Origin: Candidatus Hydrogenedentota bacterium
Lineage (GTDB): Bacteria; Hydrogenedentota; Hydrogenedentia; Hydrogenedentales; JAEUWI01
DNA: 34,987 nucleotides
Assembly (NCBI GenBank): GCA_024280935.1
Contig: JAJRPE010000215.1
Coordinates: forward strand, 1-34,987
Reading direction: 5' to 3'
The notes below the pieces were generated by a model that was given only the letters and a program-made list of their open reading frames with translations, did not search any database and was not told the origin of the DNA. Positions within the stretch are counted from its first letter, which is position 1. Each line of letters starts with the position of its first letter. This document shows, one piece after another, positions 26,401 to 33,573 of this stretch. Made by a program: the position numbers and the translations under genes.

Positions 26401-27103
26401 AGTGGGGAGAAGCCAGGAATTGCTCCACCAAGGCCTCGTAGGCATCTGGGCGGGTGTCGGCGAGAAAAGCGCTTACTTCGTCGGGCGTGGGGGGGAGTCC
26501 CCGCAGATCGAGGCTAAGCCGACGAATCAGGGTGTTGCGGTCCGCCACCGGTGAGGGGGCTAGGCCCTGCTCTTTCATTGCCCTGAGAACGAATGCATCG
26601 ATAGCGTTGTTGCCCAAATCAACGTCCTTCACGTTGGGTGGTGTTCGATGCTTCGGGGCCTTGAAGGACCAGAACGGCTCTTTTTCGGCATTCGTTTTGT
26701 TTGCTGTGCTCGCGCTCCACGAGGCACCAGCCCCAATCCACGCCCGTAGGGTGTCAATGTCTTCTTGAGGGACACGCGGGCCCTTGGGGGGCATCTGGAA
26801 GTCTTCATCGTCCGACATGATGCGCTGAAGCAGGGGGATGAGACCGTCCCCATTTGCGACGAAGGGCGAGTGCCCGTCGTCGCCGCCCAGGCGTGCGTCC
26901 TTCTCGTTGCTCAGGCGGAGGCCGCCCTTCCGCTTCTCCGGGCCATGGCATTGGTAACAGTGGGTTTCTAGAATGGGCGCTATCTGCCGTGTGAAATCCG
27001 GGGACTCGGCGCGGGCTTGGCACAAGGGCACTACCAAGGCCAGGGACAGGGACAGGACTCCAGGAATTAAGAATTGAATTATTCGTCGTCTGCTGCGTTG
27101 CAA
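23465..27103 (-). CDS. Planctomycete cytochrome-C/DUF1549/DUF1553 protein
   Basis: An exported protein of about 1,212 residues. Numbered from an upstream GTG at 27142, the layout is: signal peptide to about 45; a PSCyt1 haem domain with CYQCH (62-66); DUF1549/PSCyt2 from about 178 to 395 with a second CAQCH (359-363); a middle region with two similar modules (about 490-597 and 695-807); and DUF1553/PSD1 from about 905 to 1160. TTG at 27103 is preferred over that GTG because GGAGG lies 7 nt upstream and the signal then begins QRSRRRIIQFLIPG. The family is thought to act in periplasmic degradation of complex compounds, but its reaction is unknown. The DUF1501 partner lies downstream, separated by inserted sequence. 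Confidence 0.93.
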   Translation of the reverse strand: MQRSRRRIIQFLIPGVLSLSLALVVPLCQARAESPDFTRQIAPILETHCYQCHGPEKRKGGLRLSNEKDARLGGDDGHSPFVANGDGLIPLLQRIMSDDEDFQMPPKGPRVPQEDIDTLRAWIGAGASWSASTANKTNAEKEPFWSFKAPKHRTPPNVKDVDLGNNAIDAFVLRAMKEQGLAPSPVADRNTLIRRLSLDLRGLPPTPDEVSAFLADTRPDAYEALVEQFLASPHYGERQAVSWLDVARYADTNGYEKDRPRSIWPYRDWIINAFNADMPFDRFVIEQIAGDLLPSPTLEQRIATGFHRNVMLNEEGGIDVEEFRYKNVVDRTNTTATALLGLTFSCAQCHTHKYDPITQREYYQFFAFFNNTDDVTLEVPDAGIVQRQVEHQARIDALRATLREKFPADDPTPTTQPLAPTEARATQGGVLSVAPDGIVDVSPTDSEKNTYITKLTLPAGRVDGLVLHMPNGKKGPGRAPGGNFVLSEFVGYRLDGDARTSLIFNKAETEFSQANFPIGNAIDGKMNTGWAIAGDPKGLKRDRRSVFYFDKPLELTESQNIEVRLEQQHGSHLTLDNFRLEALTLAVPDSDVPEAERRKQFFAEQYTAWAAETKTKCQSWHPLTPLEMSAKKLTTLVRLPDNSILAKGNLPNNDIYDLTLRTDAQEITGIRLEVLPHESLPGGGPGRGVILAEGDFLLTGIRVSAAPWDNPEARLPVAIKHATESFANGNKTAAQALDGKADTGWSIHGGEGKSHSAVFSFEEPTGFAGGTIFSVTLEQKYIHQHTLGRFRLSVTDGAAPEASGVPADIEAMLLADSQTPSVQAALEDYFLAYTPLLAKSHEEIAALEKSRPKLPTTLALEEREAVRTAHVHHRGEFLSTRAAVQPDVLEVLPPLPEFAPRNRLTLAKWLVSEENPLTARVTMNRLWQQLFGRGIVATTEDFGIMGEAPTHPELLDWLAVEFMRRGWGMKDMVRLMVTSATYRQSARITPEQQAIDPTNVYLARAPRFRVDAEMVRDIALASSGSLDMTVGGPSVFPPIPDGLMQFVYGGFKWNTDTGKNRYRRGMYTYWKRMLPYPAASVFDAPARDMVCVRRIRTNTPMQALTLLNDEVFMEAARSMAGALLAETQPDSASRLHALFMRCLSRKPDGMEQEALLAYLDEQRALLAAQSPETLHALLKGGEDEANEILVERAAWTLLCRAVLNLDETITRG

Positions 27104-27189
27104 TGCACTACCTCCAGCGCTGCGCCCGCTAAGCCTGTTCACGGGAGCTGCCTCTCGTCAGGATAACAAATCAGCGTGGAGGAGTCCTA

Positions 27190-27407
27190 ATTCCAGACTT
27201 CCTGAGTTCGGCGGAATTGGGTTTGGCGCTTTTTTGACTCCAGCGTGGCAATCTTCAGGCTGGGAAAAAAATTCGGGGTGCCACGGACAAGGGGTGACAG
27301 CCCTTGCCCGTGTCTGGAAAGCATGGCCAACAGGCAATAGCCCCAAATGGGTATCCGTTTCCCTGTTTTGCACGGGCAAGCCCTACCGGGCTTGTCCGTG
27401 GCACCCA
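27190..27407. repeat. Family B REPIN-like element, copy 3
   Basis: Opposed arms are at 27275-27313 and 27369-27407 (GGGTGCCACGGACAAG... and its inverse). The 5' extension at 27193-27237 matches the copy at 17295-17340 (CAGACTYCCTGA...GGAATTGG...TTTGGC.CTTTTTT). A loose half-arm CGTTACGGGTGCCACG follows at 27533-27548. The remainder of 27143-27627 shows no gene. Confidence 0.8.
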
Positions 27408-27627
27408 TCGTTACTATTTACAAGGGGAGCTATCTTTTCAAGCACCAAAGGTGCCATCCCCATTTCCTGAAAGTTGCCCATAATCCCTATCGGGATCAGG
27501 ATCGCTGAATTCACTGTGTATTCATAAAACCGTTACGGGTGCCACGCGGGTTCGTGCGGCTAAGGTCGTAGCAGCCCAAGCACCCCAAAGTGTTCAGCCA
27601 ACGAGAATTTTTAACAACCACATTCAC

Positions 27628-27665
27628 AAAAAAGCACCCGCCGCTATCTGCAAAGCGACGGGTGC
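27628..27665 (-). terminator. Intrinsic terminator of the microprotein gene
   Basis: On the minus strand a GCACCCGTCGCT / AGCGGCGGGTGC stem (12 nt per arm, one mismatch) is followed by TTTTTT, 24 nt after the microprotein stop codon. This is a textbook rho-independent terminator and is correctly oriented for that gene. Confidence 0.92.
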
Positions 27666-27688
27666 AATAAGCTCATTGGGGCATCAGG

Positions 27689-27796
27689 CTATATCGCGAT
27701 GCCGAAAAAGCCCAAGAGCACAAAAAGTGCATTCAAGAGATCGATGAAGGGATTGATTTCGGCGATTAAAGCCAGCAATTGATCAATGATCGACAT
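27689..27796 (-). CDS. Hydrophobic 35-residue microprotein, unknown
   Basis: A short frame reading MSIIDQLLALIAEINPF... and ending LLGFFGIAI. It is strongly hydrophobic with only three acidic residues (Asp5, Glu13, Asp19) and no Lys or Arg, so it could be a single membrane helix or an amphipathic pair broken at Asn-Pro. The ATG at 27796 is preceded by AAGGAG with 11-nt spacing, and a strong terminator follows 24 nt after the stop. The upstream gene ends in its own terminator at 27967-27998, so this is a separate short transcription unit. No family is recognised. A small regulatory peptide, type-I-toxin-like peptide or secreted peptide are possible. Confidence 0.6.
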   Translation of the reverse strand: MSIIDQLLALIAEINPFIDLLNALFVLLGFFGIAI

Positions 27797-27966
27797 GGGG
27801 ATGTGAACTCCTTTGTTTTTTGCTTCGTTGGATAATATTTTTCGCCGTAGGCGGACAGAGAATGTCGCTGACCTGCAATTGCGCCAGACGAGACCCTATG
27901 GTAGCAGCATGGTGCCTGCCTTGTCACCATCCCAATATAGAATATCCGTAATAGATACAAGCAAAG

Positions 27967-27998
27967 AAAAACCGCGACATGACGATTCATGTCGCGGT
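27967..27998 (-). terminator. Intrinsic terminator of the 28026 gene
   Basis: A perfect 12-bp stem (ACCGCGACATGA / TCATGTCGCGGT) with a CGAT loop on the plus strand is followed on the minus strand by TTTTCTTT. It lies 28 nt after the stop of the coiled-coil membrane protein. Confidence 0.9.
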
Positions 27999-28025
27999 CC
28001 GTAACTTTACGGTATTAGACGGAAA

Positions 28026-29777
28026 CTAGAGGGAACTGAATGCCCGCTGAAATCCCGATCCGTCTTCCATGGCAAGCTGGCGCTCGGCCAGTGCCTGTAT
28101 TTTTTCCTCGAAGCCTTCAACGCGGCTGGCGATGATCTTGTTTTCGATTTCTTTCCTGGTGACGGGGATGAGGCCTTCCATGAAGCCCCAAGCGGGATTT
28201 TCGCCCGTGCCCTGATTGCTGAAGACACCGATATTCTTGCCATCGAAGGTACGATAGCTCACGCCCTGGTTGCCGTTCATTACACACTCGGCCCACTTGA
28301 GCACGCGGGAGCCGTAGGAATCGATGACGGGAATCTTGCTGTAGAAATATTCCTGGGACTGGGCGATGGACAATTCTTTGAGGTACAGGCTGGTGTAGGC
28401 CTCTTGAAGTGCCGGCGTGACCCACTTGGAACCCGAGAGCTGTTCGCGAAGCGACTCAACCGCAGCAATCCGGGCATTGCGAGCATACTTCTCGGGGGTC
28501 AAAGGAAGGCCTTCCTTGACTTGGATATAGAGACGATCCACGGCATGTTCCAAGGAAGACTTCGTGGCCGAGCGACGGGCATCCGCCACTTCCAACGCGC
28601 CCACCTGGCTGGTCAGGCGGTCAACTTCGGATACCAGACCACGCTGCCGGGCCTGCGTAATAGAGAACTCGCTTTTCAGGGTGTCGTACTTGTCCTCAAT
28701 CGTCAGATACTCATCATTCTTCGTATCAAGCTCTGTTTTCCGGGCTGCAAGCTGCTTCGTCTTATCGGTAAGTTCGGCTTCGGCCAGCTTAAGCTTTTCG
28801 TTTAAGCCCAAAACAGCTTCAGTAAGACGTTTTTCTTCTTCTGGAGAAACAGTAACCCCATCCTCGCCGCCCGCCTTCTTGAGCCGGTCGATTTCACGCT
28901 GCTTTGCGCTGACATCTGCTTGCAGGGTGGACACTTGGCTACTCGCCGTCTGCAACTCTTCCTTCATGGGATTCGGCAGAACGGACGACACACCCGGAAT
29001 ATAGGGCGCAGCAATACCGATAACCAGCGCAACAACCGCCGCAATTACGAGGGCCATTTTGCTTCCGCCCTTGCCGCCAGCGCCGGGTTCCGATGCGGAA
29101 GGCATGCCGCCACCTACGGGCGCACGCATGTCGGTATCGGGGGAGAAGTCCGGGGCTGGAGTTCCCGCAGCAAAATCGGGCGCGCCACCGCCAGCACCAA
29201 AAGCACCCGCGTCAAAGCCGGGCTGGTCGCCCGCAGGTGCCTGGCCAAACATGGGTGTTTCCATGGCCTGGGTCGGGGCACCCGTGCCGCTGCCAAACCC
29301 AGACCCGCTGCCACCGCCAAAGGCGCTGTCAAACATGGGCGTGTCTACGTTGGAGTCGGGGCCGGGGCCAATTTCGGGGGTCTCGGGAGAAAAGTCACTG
29401 TCCGCAGCCAAGTCCTGGAATCCAGAACCGACGGGACTCAAGCCTTCGCTAGGCGTCTGACCAGCGGGGGTATCGATGCCGGGCGTGCCACTGGAGAAGG
29501 TGTCGGTCACCGCGCTGTCGAATCCCGGCGGGGCGGGCTTGACGTTGCCGCCCGTGGGCTGGGGTGTTTCTACTTGAATGTCGCTGATCGGAGGCAGACC
29601 GGCGGAGTCGACGGGTGTCCCGCCCGAATCAAAGCCGCCCAGAGGAGGCAGACCACCATCGGAGTCCATGCCACCAGAATCGAAATCGCTCAAGGGAGGA
29701 AGATTGCCCAGACCAGAATCACCCGGTGTATCCAGATTGTCTTGGTTCTCTTCGGGGTTATTTGTGTCGTCAGCCAT
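28026..29777 (-). CDS. Membrane protein with low-complexity N-terminus and coiled coil, unknown
   Basis: A 583-residue protein with four parts. Residues 1-238 are acidic and rich in Gly, Pro, Asp, Ser and Thr, with loose repeats (LPPLSDFDSGG, LPPLGGFDSGG, and TPMFD/TPMFG boxes). One membrane helix lies at 241-259 (MALVIAAVVALVIGIAAPYI). A coiled coil runs from about 272 to 400. A folded C-terminal domain (about 405-583) contains YFYSKIPVIDSYGSRVLKWAECVMNG. With no signal peptide, the low-complexity part is probably cytosolic and the coiled coil outside, but orientation is not certain. ATG at 29777 is chosen for GGAG 10 nt upstream. No family is recognised; an envelope scaffold is a reasonable guess only. 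It has its own terminator. Confidence 0.8.
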   Translation of the reverse strand: MADDTNNPEENQDNLDTPGDSGLGNLPPLSDFDSGGMDSDGGLPPLGGFDSGGTPVDSAGLPPISDIQVETPQPTGGNVKPAPPGFDSAVTDTFSSGTPGIDTPAGQTPSEGLSPVGSGFQDLAADSDFSPETPEIGPGPDSNVDTPMFDSAFGGGSGSGFGSGTGAPTQAMETPMFGQAPAGDQPGFDAGAFGAGGGAPDFAAGTPAPDFSPDTDMRAPVGGGMPSASEPGAGGKGGSKMALVIAAVVALVIGIAAPYIPGVSSVLPNPMKEELQTASSQVSTLQADVSAKQREIDRLKKAGGEDGVTVSPEEEKRLTEAVLGLNEKLKLAEAELTDKTKQLAARKTELDTKNDEYLTIEDKYDTLKSEFSITQARQRGLVSEVDRLTSQVGALEVADARRSATKSSLEHAVDRLYIQVKEGLPLTPEKYARNARIAAVESLREQLSGSKWVTPALQEAYTSLYLKELSIAQSQEYFYSKIPVIDSYGSRVLKWAECVMNGNQGVSYRTFDGKNIGVFSNQGTGENPAWGFMEGLIPVTRKEIENKIIASRVEGFEEKIQALAERQLAMEDGSGFQRAFSSL

Positions 29778-29862
29778 GGAAACCAATCTCCGTCACTTGT
29801 TTGGTGTCTTGCTTCCCCAAAAGATTCGGAAAAACAAGAAAACTTTCTTGCCAAGGGTGGCC

Positions 29863-29899
29863 AAGACCATACGTGCTGATTGTGGTCCTGCCACGTTAG
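29863..29899 (-). repeat. Family C repeat, copy 2
   Basis: GTGG-CAGGA-CCAC hairpin followed by TATGGTC on the minus strand, with homology to the 14653 copy extending through an ACAAGAAAA word at the same spacing. It lies in the 29778-30104 gap, which also holds a T9 run (29989-29997) and further GC-rich palindromic sequence but no gene. Confidence 0.7.
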
Positions 29900-30104
29900 A
29901 CATAACTGTACTACGCCGGTGCGTAATCAACTGAGGCATTCTAGCATGGGTTGGGCAAGGTGTCAAGAAATCTCCCACCCAAATTTCGTTTTTTTTTATC
30001 GGGCCTAGCCGGACTAACCATAAGCCCGGTTTGGAGTTAGATTTATTGGCCCTCGCAGCCGTTCCAAGCCGGCCTAAGTTCTAATACTGCGATATATGAG
30101 GCAA

Positions 30105-30521
30105 TTATCCGAGCCGTACCCCGATGGTGAGCAGCAGATTGGCGTAAATACGTTGTTCACCGGTGATTATGGTCAGGCACGTGTCCGCACTACCCGCCTC
30201 GGCGTAAAACTCGAAGCGACCGCAGGGGCTAAGCTCCACTCCGGCGAGGCGCGTGCGAAATTCGGAAAAAACAGGCGGTTCCGGCCCCTCGTCGGGTACC
30301 ATGACGGAAGCAGCTTCCACCGGAGTCGCTGTGAGGAGCGCGTCGAGCACCTCGGTTACGGTTGGGGAACCCGGTGTCAGGTTCAGATAAACCAACGCAC
30401 TGTTGTCACCGCACTTGGTGCTTGCCGGATAGTTGCCATCGGCAACAAGTATGCGGGCACCATGGCCCGCCGCGCCGATAGCCTCCAGGATTTCCGGGTG
30501 GATGAGGGTATGCTTGAGCAT
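30105..30521 (-). CDS. RbsD/FucU family sugar mutarotase
   Basis: A 138-residue protein of the D-ribose pyranase/L-fucose mutarotase family, which interconverts sugar anomers in the cytosol. It has the diagnostic AAGHGARILVADGNYPAS with catalytic-type H20, and ends TGEQRIYANLLLTIGV, as FucU does. ATG at 30521 is chosen because homologues start LK..(hydrophobic)..PE at this point; upstream in-frame codons overlap the preceding gene. The ribosome site is weak. It begins 14 nt after the TPR membrane protein, so the two are probably co-transcribed. FucU-like rather than RbsD-like is suggested by the C-terminus, but the sugar is not known. Confidence 0.88.
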   Translation of the reverse strand: MLKHTLIHPEILEAIGAAGHGARILVADGNYPASTKCGDNSALVYLNLTPGSPTVTEVLDALLTATPVEAASVMVPDEGPEPPVFSEFRTRLAGVELSPCGRFEFYAEAGSADTCLTIITGEQRIYANLLLTIGVRLG

Positions 30522-30535
30522 GTTTTTTTCTTTCG

Positions 30536-32230
30536 CTACCGGTTGTCGGGCAAGGGGGCACCGCGCAGAAGACCCACGCCGCGTTGTCTCAACCCCGGTT
30601 CCAGAGAAATGGCGCGCTGGATTGCTCGTGAAGCCTGCCCGTAATTGCCCAATGCCAGAAGGCACTGGCCCATACCCAATGTCGCCTGGGCTGCCTCCGG
30701 TTTGTACGCGTCATTTTGCGCGAGGGGCACGAGGCGCCCGAAGTGTTGCAGCGCCTCTTGATACGCGCCCTGTCGCAACAAGACTTCGGCCAGCGACAAT
30801 CGAATGGGGATCTCGTTGGGGAGAATGCCGCCCGAGACCGTTGCGTCAGCCGCATAGCGTGCCAGGACCGCCTCATAGTGTCGGCGGGCACCGGGCAGGT
30901 TCCCCTCCAGATAGTCGTAGGTGGTCGCAAGGTTTGTGTGGACGCGAATCGTATCCGGGTTTTCCGCGAGGGTGGCGCGGAAAAGGGCCTCATTGCTTCG
31001 CCAATCCCGGTTGCGATGGACCGTGCCGTAAAGGAAAAGCAAGGCAAGAACCGTGGCCAGTCCTGGGATAAGAAGGCGCATACCAATGCGCTTGGAGAAC
31101 AGAAGCGCCAGTTCCAGCGTGGCCCACCAGAATCCGGCCATGGGCACATACATCCAGTGCTCCGCCATGGGCGCGTTCAGGGGATACAGCCCGGAGATGG
31201 GGAGCCAGGCGGCCAGGAACCAGGCGAAGCCGAGGGCAATGCGGCGGTGCCCGATGCGGAAGGCCCAAACCAAGAGCGCGACGATGACCGAAAGGCAAAG
31301 TAGTCCCAGAGCCGCCGTCCAGACCGGTGTTCCGGCCAGCGTCTGCTCCATGTGCAGGCCGGTAGGCACAAAGAGGGTCTTGATGTAGAAGGCGAAGGCC
31401 TGGCAGGTTTCTATGAGACGTTGAGATAAGCCCGAATCCCCGCTTCCTCCGCCAGCTCCCAGAGTGACCATGAATGACTTCCATGCAAAATAGCCGACAA
31501 GGACGACCGGGGCGACAAGCAGGGGCAAGCTGCGCGCTTTCCAAATGGCTTTGTTCGGGGCGGTGCCATCCGACTGCGGGCGCAATACGATGAGCAAGGC
31601 CAGCAGCACCGGGTAAATCAAGGTGGATTCCTTGCTGCACAAGCCCAGAGCAAAGAGCAGCCCGCTTCCGACGGCGGCGACGATGCGCTTGGCACCGCTG
31701 GCATCGACGCTGGCGCAGAGCAGCGCGCCAAAAATGAACGTGGCGGACATCATATCGGCGCGCCCGCTTATATAAGCGACGGCTTCCGTATGCATGGGGT
31801 GAAGCACGAAGAGCATCGGTACGACCGCTTGAATTATTCGGGGGGCCTGGAGCCGCGCAAGCAGGAATAAGAGCAGTATGGCCGCTCCGATGTGCCAGAG
31901 GATGTTGGTCAGGTGAAAGAAGAAGGGCTTTACATCCGGGTAGCCCTTCAACTCCGCACCGTCAAGTGTCGGGCTGTAGGACAGCCAGAAATCGAGCATG
32001 AAACTTGCCGATACCAGCGGGCGAAAGAAACGGCCTTCGCCCCGGCCAAAGGCGTGTTGATCTTCGCGAAATAACTGAAAGAGCTTGCCGGGCTGCTGGA
32101 CGTTCTCATGCAGTAGCACCGAAGATACATCGTCCCATACCCAGTCGCCCGAGAAGGTGTTGGCGTAGGCCAGGAAACCCAGAAAAACCGTGGCGCTCAC
32201 AACGACGGCGATAAATTGTTTTTTGCTCAT
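30536..32230 (-). CDS. TMTC-like membrane glycosyltransferase with C-terminal TPRs
   Basis: A 564-residue multi-pass protein. It begins with a membrane helix (8-25), then DWVWDD (29-34), an FRPL segment (69-72), FHLTNILWH, LHPMHTEAVAYISGRADM (143-160) and CSKES. This pattern is shared by TMTC-type (GT-C fold) O-mannosyltransferase-like proteins, with acidic residues in the first outer loop. About 10 membrane segments follow, and the last 140 residues form TPR-like repeats (NPDTIRVHTNLATTYDYLEG, PIRLSLAEVLLRQGAYQEAL, AQATLGMGQCLLALGNYGQA). It probably transfers a lipid-linked sugar to exported proteins; donor and acceptor are unknown. The ATG at 32230 has no clear ribosome site, and a family A repeat starts only 7 nt upstream. 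Confidence 0.82.
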   Translation of the reverse strand: MSKKQFIAVVVSATVFLGFLAYANTFSGDWVWDDVSSVLLHENVQQPGKLFQLFREDQHAFGRGEGRFFRPLVSASFMLDFWLSYSPTLDGAELKGYPDVKPFFFHLTNILWHIGAAILLLFLLARLQAPRIIQAVVPMLFVLHPMHTEAVAYISGRADMMSATFIFGALLCASVDASGAKRIVAAVGSGLLFALGLCSKESTLIYPVLLALLIVLRPQSDGTAPNKAIWKARSLPLLVAPVVLVGYFAWKSFMVTLGAGGGSGDSGLSQRLIETCQAFAFYIKTLFVPTGLHMEQTLAGTPVWTAALGLLCLSVIVALLVWAFRIGHRRIALGFAWFLAAWLPISGLYPLNAPMAEHWMYVPMAGFWWATLELALLFSKRIGMRLLIPGLATVLALLFLYGTVHRNRDWRSNEALFRATLAENPDTIRVHTNLATTYDYLEGNLPGARRHYEAVLARYAADATVSGGILPNEIPIRLSLAEVLLRQGAYQEALQHFGRLVPLAQNDAYKPEAAQATLGMGQCLLALGNYGQASRAIQRAISLEPGLRQRGVGLLRGAPLPDNR

Positions 32231-32236
32231 CTTAGC

Positions 32237-32480
32237 GCCCTGGTATCGACAATAAATTATGAGTTTGCGATGTCGTTTTCGGCCTGAAAGGCCTCAACAG
32301 GTTAGCCCAGGGCAGCGTCCTGGGAAAAAAGGAACTAGAAAACCAATGCCCTGAAAGGGCGGAATAGAAGCACATCACGGCCACGGTTTCGCCCTTTCAG
32401 GGCTGTTAATTGTTTCTACATTCTGACCCAGGGCGTTGCCTTGGGCTAACCTGTTGGACCCCTTCGGGGCGGTCGCTCAT
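32237..32480. repeat. Family A compound palindrome, copy 2 (both arms)
   Basis: The left arm (32237-32361) repeats 6379-6503 with five mismatches over 125 bp. An opposing imperfect arm (about 32381-32480) reads, in reverse complement, the same order: GGGGT..CCAACAGGTTAGCCCA..GCCCTGGG..GCCCTGAAAGGGCG. The pair makes a REPIN-like palindrome of about 200 bp. It occupies the 5' region of the TMTC-like gene. The rest of the 32231-32659 gap, up to the family C copy, has no gene. Confidence 0.87.
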
Positions 32481-32626
32481 GCCACATGGCTGTAACGACT
32501 GTATGCGAATTCGCTCGCTGCACCGCAGGTGCCACTTCTTCCAGGCAAGGTCCCGTACGAAGCGTAGCGCCTTAGTCCGTAAGAACCGCTACCAATAACA
32601 AGGGGTTTCCTGGACGAGGGAGGGAC

Positions 32627-32663
32627 GGAACCATAAGTCTCGGTTGTGGTCCGACCACCTTAG
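32627..32663 (-). repeat. Family C repeat overlapping the lipoprotein stop, copy 3
   Basis: On the minus strand the TAA of the lipoprotein gene is followed at once by GTGG-TCGGA-CCAC and TTATGGTTCC, as at hprK. In both genes the last two sense codons encode Asn-Asn. Confidence 0.75.
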
Positions 32664-33349
32664 TTGTTCTTGGGACCAGGAATTATCCAGGTTTCACCAG
32701 GCAAGACCAAATACTCCATCTCGATGGCGGACTGGGCGCCGATGACCTTGATGAGCTTGAGCAGACTCTTGCCTTCGGCATCGGGATAAAACTCTTCACC
32801 CTCATGGACGCGAAACGTATCCGTAATCTTGGTCTTGGGGTCGGTTATTTCCAGAAAGGACAGCAAATCTTCCTGGCCTATCGTTGCAAATCCGGTGCAT
32901 TTTACCCAGGGCCGGGCCAGCATGAGATCAGTGCGCCTGCGGATGGCGGTGTGTACCTGGCTGTCGGGGCGCAGCATTTTGTGTACATCCAGAAGCCCAT
33001 CCAATGCATACCACTGCTCCGCCCGTTTGGCGGCTTTAATGCTATTCGATACATCCTTTTCGATCTTGGCCTTTGCCTCCGGCTCGTTGATCTCATAGGG
33101 GTCCGAATATTGACCTCGCACGGTTCTGAACGCGCTGATAATCGCAGCCTTATCGCCATCACCAAAGGGGGTATTTTGGGCGGCGGCGCTGAAGAGCGGC
33201 TGCAGGGCCTTCTTGTATTCTCCGTGGATTTGCCCTGCGGTCTTCGGCGGCGGTTTTTCGACGACGGGTTCCGCAGGCTCTGGATCTTTGCAGCCAGCAA
33301 GGCATGTCAGCACAACAATAACGGTCAAACCGTAAAAATATCGCATCAT
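32660..33349 (-). CDS. Putative lipoprotein, unknown function
   Basis: A 229-residue protein with a lipoprotein signal: a hydrophobic run followed by the lipobox LAGC, with the lipidated cysteine at residue 20. After it comes a Pro/Glu-rich linker (DPEPAEPVVEKPPPK), a helical middle part, and a C-terminal domain (about 150-229) with FLEITDPKTKITDTFRVHEGEEFY and MEYLVLPGETWIIPGP, which looks like a small beta domain. The ATG at 33349 is chosen for AGGAG 7 nt upstream. It is divergent from the response regulator gene. No named family is recognised. Confidence 0.82.
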   Translation of the reverse strand: MMRYFYGLTVIVVLTCLAGCKDPEPAEPVVEKPPPKTAGQIHGEYKKALQPLFSAAAQNTPFGDGDKAAIISAFRTVRGQYSDPYEINEPEAKAKIEKDVSNSIKAAKRAEQWYALDGLLDVHKMLRPDSQVHTAIRRRTDLMLARPWVKCTGFATIGQEDLLSFLEITDPKTKITDTFRVHEGEEFYPDAEGKSLLKLIKVIGAQSAIEMEYLVLPGETWIIPGPKNN

Positions 33350-33486
33350 CAAGGGACTCCTGTATCGATTTACCTACTGTCAGATACTACCACAGGATTC
33401 CGATGGCTTACAATCATCTTTCCGTAAAAAAGTCATAGGCCGTGCTCTTGGCTGACAGACCCAACAGCGACTCCGCAAAATTTGCG

Positions 33487-33521
33487 TATAATTCGCCATT
33501 CCCGTGATCTTTTTGTATAAT
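33487..33521 (+). promoter_or_regulatory. Candidate -10 boxes upstream of the response regulator
   Basis: Two perfect TATAAT words (33487-33492 and 33516-33521) lie 53-87 nt before the response regulator start. No good -35 box is found at 16-18 nt from either, so the exact promoter is uncertain. Confidence 0.35.
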
Positions 33522-33573
33522 GAATCTGGGAGCGCAGTGCTTGCGGGGCAGGGTAACCTACAGGATACGATGA

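Noticed and set aside
29981-30030. Terminator after the RbsD/FucU gene
   Set aside because: On the minus strand the GC-rich hairpin is followed by A9, not T, so it does not fit an intrinsic terminator for that gene.
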